Source of the DNA: Arthrobacter zhangbolii
GTDB taxonomy: Bacteria; Actinomycetota; Actinomycetes; Actinomycetales; Micrococcaceae
DNA: 64,000 nucleotides
NCBI RefSeq assembly: GCF_022869865.1
Contig: NZ_CP094984.1
Location: 1,612,001 to 1,676,000 of the forward strand
Direction: 5' to 3'
Within the stretch, counting starts at the first letter, position 1. The number at the start of each line of letters is the position of its first letter. Shown piece by piece: positions 34,073 to 41,924 of this stretch. Both the position numbers and the translations under genes were made by a program. The notes under the pieces were generated by a model. The model was not told the origin of the DNA. It did no database searches and worked only from the letters and a program-made list of their open reading frames with translations.

Positions 34073-35256
34073 CAGGTGTTGAACCTGCCCGACGGGGTGA
34101 CCGGGGTAGGGGATGCCTGGATCGCACCGGGATGGCGTGCTGCCCGGGCCACGGATCAGGACGATCCGTGGGCGGTGCTGGGTGCCTCTGTGATCCCGGA
34201 ACCGGGTGCCATGTCCGGAAGCGCCGGGCCCGGCCCGGGCCCGGCCCGGGCGCAATCCGCGGAATGGCCGGTGGTTTGCCAGCCGGTATCGGTCTGACCG
34301 GTGACGGTGGCCTGGATATTGCCGGCCTGGAATGGCTCGGCGCCCGCGCGTATGATCCGGCGGCCCGGGGCTTCCTCTCCACCGACCCGCTGTCTCCGGT
34401 CCTGGGTGCCGGTTGGGACGGCAACCCGTACTCCTATGGGGGCAACAACCCGCTGAACGCCAGCGACCCCACGGGTCTGCGTCCGCTGACCGATGAGGAT
34501 TTGAAGGCGTATGACGCCTCCAGTCGCGGTGCGCTGGCTGCTGCGGGGGACTAGGTGAAGGGCAACTGGGAATACATTGTCGGCGGTGCCGCGATCGTCG
34601 GCGGGGCGGCAGTGATGTTCGTTCCCGGCGGCCAGGTCTTCGGCGCCGGTCTGATCAGCTTTGGTGCCGACGTCGTCATCCAGAAAGCCACTACGGGGGA
34701 AGTGAACTGGGTCCAGACCGGAATCTCCGGGGGCCTGGGCATCCTTGGTTTCGGCGCCGGCGCGGCGGTGGGCAGGGCCGTTCAACAACCCTGTGGTGCG
34801 TGCGGCGGTAGAAGCAGGTGTGGACTGGGCGATCACCGGGGGCGGCGAATACCTGGCCCAGACTAAAGACCCGAGCCTTGCCGGGCTCGCCCGTGCTGCC
34901 CCGAAACGCGGTGGCGCCGAGCTGGTAGCTAAGGGGCAGAGAGGTGTAGATGCATCGATTGACGCCCTCTTACAGTGCGGCGACAAACTGCTTGGTACGG
35001 AAGTTACGTTTGACGTGGGCGGTGTCCGGACACAATTGGACATTGTGGCTGAACGACCCGACGGTACTGTTTACCTTATTGAGGCAAAAACGGCCCGCAC
35101 GCGGGCCCAACGAAAAACCAGAAGATTGCGTATCCCATTCTTCGTGAAATGCGTGGCATACCTGTAGGGGAACATGCCCACGAGGCCCAGTTTGAGCCCG
35201 GAGTGCCTATCGGCCCGATAGAAGTGCAAGTGGATAAGTACGTCCCGGCCATATAA
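34073..35256 (+). pseudogene. rhs 3' fragment with PD-(D/E)XK nuclease toxin domain, multiply disrupted
   Basis: Resembles the full rhs gene from about 25693 to its hydrophobic stretch (GLEWLGARAYDP; NPYSYGGNNPLNASDPTG; GGEYLAQTKDPSLAGLARAA), then carries a different toxin: VTFDVGGVRTQLDIVAE followed by GTVYLIEAKNGPHAGPTKNQ and KIAYPILREMRG, ending YVPAI. The D ... E-x-K pattern marks a PD-(D/E)XK nuclease. Lesions: a frameshift in the GC-rich linker (34205-34260), a Trp-to-TAG nonsense at 34552, a frameshift near 34780 and another in the five-A run 35086-35090. There is no start. The intact immunity gene follows at 35273. Confidence 0.85.
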
Positions 35257-35272
35257 GTGAAACGGAGCTTGG

Positions 35273-35887
35273 ATGTCGTTGCAGGATGAGGTGCTTGCCG
35301 CTTGGGCAGGCTTGTTGAAAGAGCATGGTTTTCGCAAGGTCCGTGGTTTGAGCACGATACCTTTCGGAAAAGATTGGCTTGGCGTGGTAGGCGTGAATCT
35401 GGCGACGTACAACGGTGCGGGGCCGGTGGATGCACTGCCGGTGGTGGGAGTGCGGTGGAAGCCTCTGGGTACGATATTTGAAGAACTGAATCCGAAGGTT
35501 CCCAAGAGTACGACGTCCACTCTGTCCAGGCCGCTTTATACCCTCGTTCCAGGTCACGACGGGGCGCAATGGCGTGTACGGGCCGACAAAGATGCGCCGG
35601 TGCATCTGGAAGAGGCTGTTGACGCCGTGCTTCGTTGGGGTGTTCCGTTTATGGAATCTCTCTGCGATCCGTCGGTGGTTGTCGAAAGACTTCGTCCGCC
35701 TTCGCAGTTCGCGGTTAACCCTGCGGCCTCCTGGATGACCTATCCAATTGCTTTGGTATTGACTGACCGCCGATCAGAGGCCGTAAAGGTGGTGACTCAG
35801 CACTTACAGGAAGTTGCTGATAAACCGGACCTGGCTTCTAAATTCTATGTTGAATACGCCGACCGTTTCCTGGAGAAGTACGCCTGA
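35273..35887 (+). CDS. putative immunity protein for the PD-(D/E)XK RHS toxin
   Basis: 204 residues, soluble. Segments: LQDEVLAAWAGLLKEHGFRK, LPVVGVRWKPLGTIFEELNP, VDAVLRWGVPFMESLCDPSV, YADRFLEKYA. It starts 16 bp after the disrupted PD-(D/E)XK toxin fragment ends and is the only intact gene of that cassette. A second, frameshifted copy lies at 38547-39166, with conserved motifs throughout. Family not recognised by name. Immunity function is inferred from cassette order. It may protect against siblings that still carry the active toxin. Confidence 0.65.
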   Translation: MSLQDEVLAAWAGLLKEHGFRKVRGLSTIPFGKDWLGVVGVNLATYNGAGPVDALPVVGVRWKPLGTIFEELNPKVPKSTTSTLSRPLYTLVPGHDGAQWRVRADKDAPVHLEEAVDAVLRWGVPFMESLCDPSVVVERLRPPSQFAVNPAASWMTYPIALVLTDRRSEAVKVVTQHLQEVADKPDLASKFYVEYADRFLEKYA

Positions 35888-36247
35888 GAGCGCAGCCGAC
35901 GTACGTCAGGGCAACCAAGGTGACCCGAAGGCGCCTATCCCTGTTGTGTGGGAGGACATAATTCTTCCTAGGACGTTCGCTTTAGAGTCGGTCGGGTCCA
36001 AGAGCATGTGAACCTGGACGGTATGTTGCGAGGTGCCCGCTATCCAGCTGATTATCATACGGTGAAAGAAGGTGCGCAGGGGTGGTTGCTTATTATCGCT
36101 GTGCGACTGGGGGTACTAGGTGATTTAGTAACACCAAGATTGGAAATAGTTGGCCTCATTGAGCAGAAGATAGAGAGACAACCGATCTCTTGAGAAACGT
36201 CCGTGTATCAAGGATCAAGACACCGACGGAAAGGTAGTCTCCACGTT
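35888..36247. other. 360-bp spacer, no gene seen
   Basis: Only short frames without protein-like features. A 61-codon frame at 36008-36193 is open but lacks a ribosome site and recognisable content. No clear hairpin. Confidence 0.5.
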
Positions 36248-36643
36248 ATGACTTACGATATTTTAGCGTTCGAATCCGACAGTGTGGTTGAAGCAGATTT
36301 CCCCGCATGGTGGGCTGAACAGTCGCGTTGGGCAGAGAATCATTCATACGATGACGTAGCCGTAACAAGTCCCTCGTTGAACAGGTTTTACAAGGAGCTA
36401 ATTCAAACCTTTCCTCCCATGAACGGACCTGATTCTCCGACGGATGTGGAGCTCGACCAGGATCCCGGCTTGGAAGATCGTCTTGCTGACTACTCGATCG
36501 GAACCACAGTGGTCTACGGGGCGTTCGCGTGGAGTCAGGAGCCGGAAGCGCGGGAGCTTTTCACTTCTTTGGCTTCCAAGCATGGTGTTGCTGTTGCTTT
36601 GGTCAGCGACCGTGGAGAAATTCTTCGACCACCCGGACACTGA
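36248..36643 (+). CDS. putative orphan immunity protein
   Basis: 131 residues starting TYDILAFESDSVVEADFPAW. Then SRWAENHSYDDVAVTSPSLN, FPPMNGPDSP, DYSIGTTVVYGAFAWSQEPE and a closing ASKHGVAVALVSD. This pattern recurs as a small uncharacterised family in actinobacteria, which I recall from toxin-immunity neighbourhoods but cannot name. The start at 36248 is chosen for the conserved first strand; an in-frame ATG at 36203 is possible. No toxin remnant adjoins it. Confidence 0.6.
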   Translation: MTYDILAFESDSVVEADFPAWWAEQSRWAENHSYDDVAVTSPSLNRFYKELIQTFPPMNGPDSPTDVELDQDPGLEDRLADYSIGTTVVYGAFAWSQEPEARELFTSLASKHGVAVALVSDRGEILRPPGH

Positions 36644-36748
36644 GGGGACGACGCCCCTGCGGAGACCCCGATGTTCGACGCGTTAGCGGCGCTGAATTGT
36701 AATGTTTTTGCATGCGTGGGCCCATGCAGCGACGCCTAAGATGACGCG

Positions 36749-37087
36749 ATGAGAGAAATTCAATCGCTGCCTGCTCTTTATGCCCACATGATTGAGTGTG
36801 GCATTACCGATCTGGATCCGTGGGCGGTATTACAGGGAGAGATGCAGCTGCGGCGGGCTCAACATATTGAGCAGGTATTCCCGGGGTGGGGGATCATTCC
36901 CTTTGCCCGTCGGACCGATAACGACGACGTGGCGTGCTGGACCGGCAGCAAGGTTGTAGTGATCGATGACTGGGATCTTATTTGGGATGAGAACGGCCCC
37001 CGACGTTTGGTGGCACGTGAGTATGGCTCGATGGAGGAATGGTTCCTTGCTGCCGCCCGAGACTTCATCGAGTTCGACTGGAGTTGA
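36749..37087 (+). CDS. SUKH (SMI1/KNR4)-like immunity protein, copy 2
   Basis: 112 residues, nearly collinear with copy 1 at 30540-30881: LPALYAHMIECGITDLDPWA, PGWGIIPFARRTDNDDVACW, EEWFLAAARDFIEFDWS. They differ mainly around VVIDDWDLIWDENGPRRLV. The similarity continues past the stop codon through the spacer into the next gene, so a ~1 kb block was duplicated. This copy is intact. No toxin precedes it. Confidence 0.78.
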   Translation: MREIQSLPALYAHMIECGITDLDPWAVLQGEMQLRRAQHIEQVFPGWGIIPFARRTDNDDVACWTGSKVVVIDDWDLIWDENGPRRLVAREYGSMEEWFLAAARDFIEFDWS

Positions 37088-37163
37088 CCTGGGCCCCCAG
37101 AAGGGTCCGGTAAGGGGATTGGCCCTCGAACAGTTCCGCCCGGCACACCGAAAGACCACGCAA

Positions 37164-37604
37164 TTGACGAGTACTCCGAGCCGGTCCGAGATCAGCAGGG
37201 TGTTGTCCCATGCGCTTCGTCATGCCCCGGGTGAGTATGGGCTGGTGCTGGATCCGGAGGGATGGGCGCCGGTTGCTCGAGTGCTTGCTGCCCTGCATCG
37301 GTTAGGTCCGGAGTGGGAGGCCGTTGACGAGGTGATGCTTCACGGGGTGCTTTAGGCTGCTGGGAAAAAGCGCCATCAGATAAGTGATGGACGGATTCGT
37401 GCGGTGCACGGCCATTCCGTGCCGGTTCGGCCGGCGGAGGAACCCATTGAGCCGCCCGCGGTGCTTTTCCACGGGACCGCGCGAGATACTGTCCCGGTCA
37501 TTCGGGTTGCCGGGATCCTGCCGATGGGGCGCCGGAATGTTCACCTGGCGGAGACCGTGGAGCAGGCGAGGGAAGTCGGGCAGCGTAAGGACAGCTCCCT
37601 GGTG
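37164..37604 (+). pseudogene. kptA: kptA pseudogene (second copy)
   Basis: Matches the intact kptA at 30989-31555 from its TTG start. A GAG-to-TAG change stops translation at 37353-37355, after 63 codons (LHGVL*). The frame remains open beyond that (AAGKKRHQISDGRIRAVHGH, LFHGTARDT, MGRRNVHLAE). Homology breaks off at about 37604, within the NAD-binding lobe, where the DNA joins the tail of a GIY-YIG RHS toxin. The last ~50 residues of the enzyme are lost, so it is inactive. Confidence 0.9.
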
Positions 37605-37608
37605 TTAT

Positions 37609-37710
37609 GGCGGGCCAACAAACAAGGGGAATCCGGATGGTCTGCTTTCGAACAAGCGACACCAGATGAATGATAAGCGATATGCAGATGCCGGAGGAGA
37701 TCTATGGTAA
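37609..37710 (+). pseudogene. tail of a GIY-YIG-type RHS toxin
   Basis: 34 codons reading GGPTNKGNPDGLLSNKRHQM then NDKRYADAGGDLW, matching the last residues of the full-length RHS toxin (26815-26928). The head of the toxin is replaced by kptA sequence. Its stop overlaps the start of the Imm26 gene at 37704, keeping the original toxin-immunity junction. Confidence 0.88.
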
Positions 37711-38225
37711 GGGCTCAAAAATGGGCTTCTTTGAAAGACGGTGACGTCTTCAAGATTCCTCTAGGCGATGGCAGGGCGGCGGTTGGCCAAGTTGTTTCTT
37801 CATACTTGTCCGCCTATTACGTGGTTATTTTCGATTTCGTGGCATCGGAGGAAGAAGTGCCTCCGCTGGTCACGGAGGCGCTCCAGTCTGAGCCAGTCTT
37901 TGCTGGATTGTCGAGGGATGCTCTGTTCCGACCAGGGCGATGGCAGGTACTCGAGAACAGGACCGTAGACAGTCGAAAATACCTCCCGGCATACAAAGTC
38001 GGGTGGCAGGCCCCAGGAGAGTACATGGTGGTGGACTTTTCTGGTGAGAGAATGCGCCCTGCCACTGAATTGGAAAAGGAGATACTGCCCAACAGGACTA
38101 CATTATCTGCTGCGATCTTTGAAGATGCTCTCCGAGCCCACGTTGGTTTGGAACCTTGGAGAGACTCCTTTGATGACCTCCGAGCAGAAAAGAATGTTAA
38201 GAGTGCAGATCTCTTCCGAGACTGA
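37704..38225 (+). CDS. Imm26 family immunity protein, copy 2
   Basis: 173 residues, intact. SLKDGDVFKIPLGDGRAAVG, YVVIFDFVASEEE, LFRPGRWQVLENR, LPAYKVGWQAPGEYMVVDFS, VKSADLFRD. Close to the cognate Imm26 at 26925 in the N-terminal third, more divergent after, as expected if each matches a different toxin variant. It overlaps the end of a toxin-tail remnant whose body is gone, so this is an orphan antidote. Moderate GC, good coding character. Confidence 0.85.
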   Translation: MVRAQKWASLKDGDVFKIPLGDGRAAVGQVVSSYLSAYYVVIFDFVASEEEVPPLVTEALQSEPVFAGLSRDALFRPGRWQVLENRTVDSRKYLPAYKVGWQAPGEYMVVDFSGERMRPATELEKEILPNRTTLSAAIFEDALRAHVGLEPWRDSFDDLRAEKNVKSADLFRD

Positions 38226-38240
38226 AAAGGTTGGAGAGGC

Positions 38241-38487
38241 CCAGACGCAGCGCGCACAGCATATCGACAAGGTACTCCCCGGCTGGGAAATCATTCCTTT
38301 TGCCCGAAGGACCGATGATGACGACGTGGCGTGCTGGACCGGCAGCAAAGTCGTAGTGATTGATGACTGGGATCTTTGGCCGGACGAGAACGGGATGCCG
38401 ATACGCCGTGTGGGGCGGGAGTACTCCACTATGGAGGAATGGTTCCTAGCAGCGGCTCGAGACTTCATCGAGTTCGACTGGAGTTGA
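38241..38487 (+). pseudogene. N-terminally truncated SUKH-like gene (copy 3)
   Basis: Encodes RAQHIDKVLPGWEIIPFARR, TDDDDVACWTGSKVVVIDDW and EEWFLAAARDFIEFDWS, the last ~75 residues of the SUKH proteins at 30540 and 36749. The first ~35 residues are missing; the frame starts 15 bp after the Imm26 stop. It could in theory be translated as a short protein, but no start with a ribosome site is seen. Confidence 0.8.
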
Positions 38488-38546
38488 TCCACGGCGAGTT
38501 CAGATCCGTAGGTACGATCCCGCGATATAACCGATAGGAGTGCTGC

Positions 38547-39166
38547 GTGTCAGTAGAGGACGAATTGTTCGGCGCGTGGGACGTTCTCGTCAGGGAGCAC
38601 GGGTTTCGTAAGTCGGGATTCATTCATACGCTGCCTTTGGGGAAAGACTGGCAGGGTTGGCTGGGATTGAACTCGGCGGGCTATCGCGGTGCGGGGCCGG
38701 TGGATGTGTTGCCTGTGGTGGGGGTGCGCTGGAAGCCGCTTGAAAAAGTTTTTCGGGAGCTGAATCCTCAACTCCCGAAGAGCGTGTCGCCGGCGCTGTC
38801 CCAGCCGTTGAGTTACGAGCTTGTGAAGGGCCGCATAACGGCGCCCAATGGCGTGTGCGGGACGCAGCAGGGGAACCTTTTCAGCTGGAAGGTGTCCTGG
38901 ACGATGTGGTCCGTTGGGGAATCCCGTTTATGGAGTCCCTCTGTGATCCTGAGGGAGTGGTCGAGAGGTTGCGGCCGCCCGCGCAGTTCAGCGCCCACCC
39001 GGGTTTACCGCGGAAGACTTACCCCATAGCCCTGGCACTGACAGGCCGACGCGAGGAGGCTGTGGACTTCGTGAGGGAGCAGCAGCGGGAAGCGGCGAAT
39101 AAGACGGATGCTGCCTCTCGGGATTACGTGGCATATGCAGACCGTTTTTTGGAGAAGTACGCCTGA
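38547..39166 (+). pseudogene. frameshifted copy of the PD-(D/E)XK-toxin immunity gene
   Basis: Homologous along its length to 35273-35887: VEDELFGAWDVLVREHGFRK, LPVVGVRWKPLEKVFRELNP, then after a frame change AQWRVRDAAGE, VLDDVVRWGIPFMESLCDPE and YADRFLEKYA. The first frame holds to about 38820-38832, then a one- or two-base shift moves coding to another frame up to the stop at 39166. GTG at 38547 with an upstream purine-rich site is the start. Inactive as it stands, unless the frameshift is a sequencing error. Confidence 0.82.
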
Positions 39167-39271
39167 GAGTGAAGGTCCGTACGACGGCGGCTCACCTGGT
39201 TACTGCAACGACCACGCCGTAGGGCGAGTCGGATGCTGCCGCAGAACTGCGGGCGTGGGATTCTGAGCGTC

Positions 39272-39388
39272 ATGGAAGAGCGACTAACCTTTCCCACGCT
39301 GAAAGACGGGGATGTCTTCAAGGTTCCCTTGGGAGATGATCTGAGAGCAGGGGATATTGTCACCAGTGCAGACCTCTTCGGCGACTAA
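39272..39388 (+). pseudogene. internally deleted Imm26 gene
   Basis: A 38-codon frame reads MEERLTFPTLKDGDVFKVPLG (Imm26 start) and then jumps to DLRAGDIVTSADLFGD, the Imm26 C-terminus. About 130 residues of the middle are gone and the frame is preserved. It lies just before an intact Imm26 copy. Confidence 0.88.
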
Positions 39389-39413
39389 CGTGAGCGATGG
39401 AAGAGGCGAAAGG

Positions 39414-39947
39414 ATGAGAGGAGCCATGGGCAATCGTCAAAGAGCAGCGACCCCGAGGGACGGTGACATCTTTACGATCCCGCTGGGCGACGGAAGGGTC
39501 AGCGTGGGACAGGTTATCTCGTCCTTCCATAGCGCGTATTACATAGTTGTACGGGACTTCGCTGTGCGGGTGGACGAACTTCCCTTGCGGCTTCCGGAAG
39601 CCCTTGGTGCTGAGCCGGTCCTCGCGGGATTGACCTTTGATGCACTGATTGGTCACGGGCATTGGAAGGTAGTGGACAACGGGCCAGTGGATGGAAAGAA
39701 GTATCTGCCTGCCTACAAAACCGGCACTGCTGAGATGGGAAACTGCATGATTGAAGACTTCAAAGGCGAAGTCTGGCGTCCCGCCACAGCCGTAGAGGCC
39801 GAGATCATCCCGTTCAGGGAGAACACGGCACCCATCCGCTTCGAAAAGGCGATGAAGGCCCATATGGGGTTGGAACCCTGGGATGATTCCTATGAACGTA
39901 TCCGCGTTGGAGACGTTGTCACCAGCGCAGATATTTTCGGCTGGTGA
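39414..39947 (+). CDS. Imm26 family immunity protein, copy 3
   Basis: 177 residues from ATG 39414 (AAGAGG 7 nt upstream); ATGs at 39357 and 39426 are alternatives. TPRDGDIFTIPLGDGRVSVG, YYIVVRDFAVRVDE, LPAYKTGTAEMGNCMIEDFK, VVTSADIFGW. Intact, and the last gene of the toxin-immunity array. The stretch YKTGTAEMGNCMIEDFKGE is nearer to the cognate Imm26 at 26925 than to copy 2. No toxin adjoins it. Confidence 0.85.
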   Translation: MRGAMGNRQRAATPRDGDIFTIPLGDGRVSVGQVISSFHSAYYIVVRDFAVRVDELPLRLPEALGAEPVLAGLTFDALIGHGHWKVVDNGPVDGKKYLPAYKTGTAEMGNCMIEDFKGEVWRPATAVEAEIIPFRENTAPIRFEKAMKAHMGLEPWDDSYERIRVGDVVTSADIFGW

Positions 39948-40121
39948 GCTCAAGGAGGATTCGCCTGGACAGAGATCGTGGACGTACTTCCTTTGGCGAT
40001 AGGTCCTGTTGAGCCGGGAACCTGCTGCCCGCCGGTTCTATAATTCCGGTATGCCAATTTTGCGCCTCGAGGGCGCTCTCCATGACCAACCGCCCGGATC
40101 ACATCAGCACGGAGCCGGCCT

Positions 40122-41141
40122 GTGAGCGGCGGGCTCGTCGCCCTGCTGGATGACGTCGCCGCCCTGGCACGCATCGCGGCCGCATCCGTGGATGACATCG
40201 CAGCGGGAGCAGCGAAAGCCGGAGCCAAGGCCGCCGGCGTCGTCATAGACGATGCAGCGGTGACGCCGCAGTACGTCTCCGGTGCCGACCCGTCCCGCGA
40301 ACTCCCGATGATCAAAAAGATCTTCTGGGGTTCGCTGCGGAACAAGCTGCTCATCATCCTGCCGGCCCTGCTGCTGATCAGCGCCTTCATCCCGGGCGTG
40401 ATTCCGTTCATCCTGATGCTCGGCGGCACGTACCTCTGCTACGAGGGCGCAGAGAAGGTCTGGCACCAGTTCTTCGGCCACCATGAGGACAAGGAGGCCC
40501 CGGCGGTAGAGCGGGGGCCCGACGCCGAGTCCAAGGTGGTCAAGGGAGCCATCACCACGGACTTCATCCTCTCCTGCGAGATCATGGTCATCTCCATGAA
40601 CGAGGTGGGCGATGCGTCCATCTGGGTCCGTGCGGTCATCCTCGTGGTCGTCGCCATTGCGATCACCATCCTGGTGTACGGAGCTGTGGGGCTGATCGTC
40701 AAAATGGACGACATAGGCATGCACCTGGCGAAGAAGGAGTCAGCCGGCTCGCAGCGCCTCGGCGGCCTGCTGGTGAAGGGTATGCCTGCTGTACTGGCGG
40801 CGATCACCTTCGTGGGAACCATCGCGATGCTCTGGGTGGGCGGGCACATCATGCTGGTAGGGGCGTCCGACCTTGGTTGGCACGCACCCTATGACCTGGT
40901 CCATACCCTGGAGCATCCGTTCGCCGGAGTTGCAGTGGTGGGCGGTTTCCTGGCCTGGCTGGTGAACACTCTGTGCTCAGCCGTCGTTGGACTCGCCTGG
41001 GGCCTGGTAGTCATGGCGGTGTTGATCCCCGTGAAAAAGGTGCTGCCCTTTGGTAAGAAGGACGCGCACACCAGCGGTGACACGAGGGCGGCAGCCGCCG
41101 GACACGCACCGGACAAAGCGGACACTGATCCCGCAGGGTAG
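40122..41141 (+). CDS. DUF808 family inner-membrane protein (YedI-like)
   Basis: 339 residues. GGLVALLDDVAALARIAAAS, VDDIAAGAAKAGAKAAGVVI and DDAAVTPQYVSGADPSRELP form the typical DUF808 N-terminus. It is followed by about 8 membrane helices (LIILPALLLISAFIP, FILMLGGTYLCYEGAEKVWH, LVTTDFILS-type segments) and a charged tail. Function unknown; found in many proteobacteria and actinobacteria. Start GTG at 40122, with GGAG about 10 nt upstream. It marks the return to ordinary chromosomal sequence after the toxin array. Confidence 0.88.
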   Translation: MSGGLVALLDDVAALARIAAASVDDIAAGAAKAGAKAAGVVIDDAAVTPQYVSGADPSRELPMIKKIFWGSLRNKLLIILPALLLISAFIPGVIPFILMLGGTYLCYEGAEKVWHQFFGHHEDKEAPAVERGPDAESKVVKGAITTDFILSCEIMVISMNEVGDASIWVRAVILVVVAIAITILVYGAVGLIVKMDDIGMHLAKKESAGSQRLGGLLVKGMPAVLAAITFVGTIAMLWVGGHIMLVGASDLGWHAPYDLVHTLEHPFAGVAVVGGFLAWLVNTLCSAVVGLAWGLVVMAVLIPVKKVLPFGKKDAHTSGDTRAAAAGHAPDKADTDPAG

Positions 41142-41177
41142 GCGCCGGAGCTAACGGCGCCGTGCGGGGGTCGGAAC

Positions 41178-41825
41178 CTAGATTCCGATCTCCGCACTTT
41201 CCAGCAGTGCAACCGCATCCGGCTGGCCCTCGAACATCACCAGGGCATGGCGGGTGCGGCCGTGGGCATGCATCAGCAGCTCGCCGGGCTCGCCGACAAT
41301 CGCCACCGACACGGGCGCCCGCTTGGCCACATGCCGGGGGCCGTCCGGGCGAACCAGGACGATTCCCAGGTCCACGCCGCGGTAGAGGATGGCAGCACGC
41401 TTGATCAGCTCGGCCCAGAGGGCATCCGAATAGTCGTTGTCCAGGGCCCGCGGCGCCCACCGGTCGGTGCCGGCACGGCGGATGTCCTCGGTGTGGACAA
41501 AGTACTCGCTGAGGTTGGCGCTGTTGTCCACGGACTTGATCTTCATGGGGGAGAGCAGCGGCGGTCCGGACCGGAACTGGCGGACAAGCCTGGCATAGCT
41601 CTCCGTGGTGGAGGCTTTCTGCGCGACTTCTTCGAGGGCACGGTCAGCCCGCCCGGCCAGCGGCTTCACGAACAGGCCCACGGCGGAACTGATTTTGTGC
41701 TCGCGCAGGTACAGGTGTGCGGCCAGCTGCCGGGTCTGCCATCCGTTGCAGAGCGTGGGCGCATCAGGACCCGCCGCGAGCAAGGTCTCGGCAAGGACTT
41801 CACGGGACGGTTCTACGTAATGCAT
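41178..41825 (-). CDS. TIGR03085 family protein (mycothiol-dependent/maleylpyruvate isomerase-like)
   Basis: 215 residues from ATG 41825 (HYVEPSREVLAETLLAAGPD). An N-terminal DinB-like helical bundle (TLCNGWQTRQLAAHLYLREH with the conserved His ligands; NSANLSEYFVHTEDIRRA) is followed by a small C-terminal alpha/beta domain (GELLMHAHGRTRHALVMFEG). The family is restricted to actinobacteria and related to mycothiol-dependent enzymes; the substrate is unknown. An alternative start lies at 41843. It is divergent from hisI, with 99 bp between the two start codons. Confidence 0.88.
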   Translation of the reverse strand: MHYVEPSREVLAETLLAAGPDAPTLCNGWQTRQLAAHLYLREHKISSAVGLFVKPLAGRADRALEEVAQKASTTESYARLVRQFRSGPPLLSPMKIKSVDNSANLSEYFVHTEDIRRAGTDRWAPRALDNDYSDALWAELIKRAAILYRGVDLGIVLVRPDGPRHVAKRAPVSVAIVGEPGELLMHAHGRTRHALVMFEGQPDAVALLESAEIGI

Positions 41826-41911
41826 CACTGCTGAAACTAGCATGGAACGCCGGAAATGGGCGGCGTGGCGGCACATTACCCCGGGTTGGGCAGTGAGATG
41901 GCAGCGGGCAG

Positions 41912-41917
41912 TAGAAT
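41912..41917 (+). promoter_or_regulatory. -10 element of a probable leaderless hisI promoter
   Basis: TAGAAT (41912-41917) ends 7 nt before the ATG of hisI, and no Shine-Dalgarno sequence is present. The spacing predicts transcription from the A of the start codon. Confidence 0.5.
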
Positions 41918-41924
41918 CAGTACG

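Noticed and set aside
36008-36193. 61-codon plus-strand frame between two immunity genes
   Set aside because: No ribosome site, no recognisable motifs, and composition does not resemble the neighbouring genes.
20823-39950. Prophage or integrative element
   Set aside because: No integrase, transposase, phage structural genes or tRNA-flanking attachment sites were found; repeats are explained by rhs and immunity paralogues.
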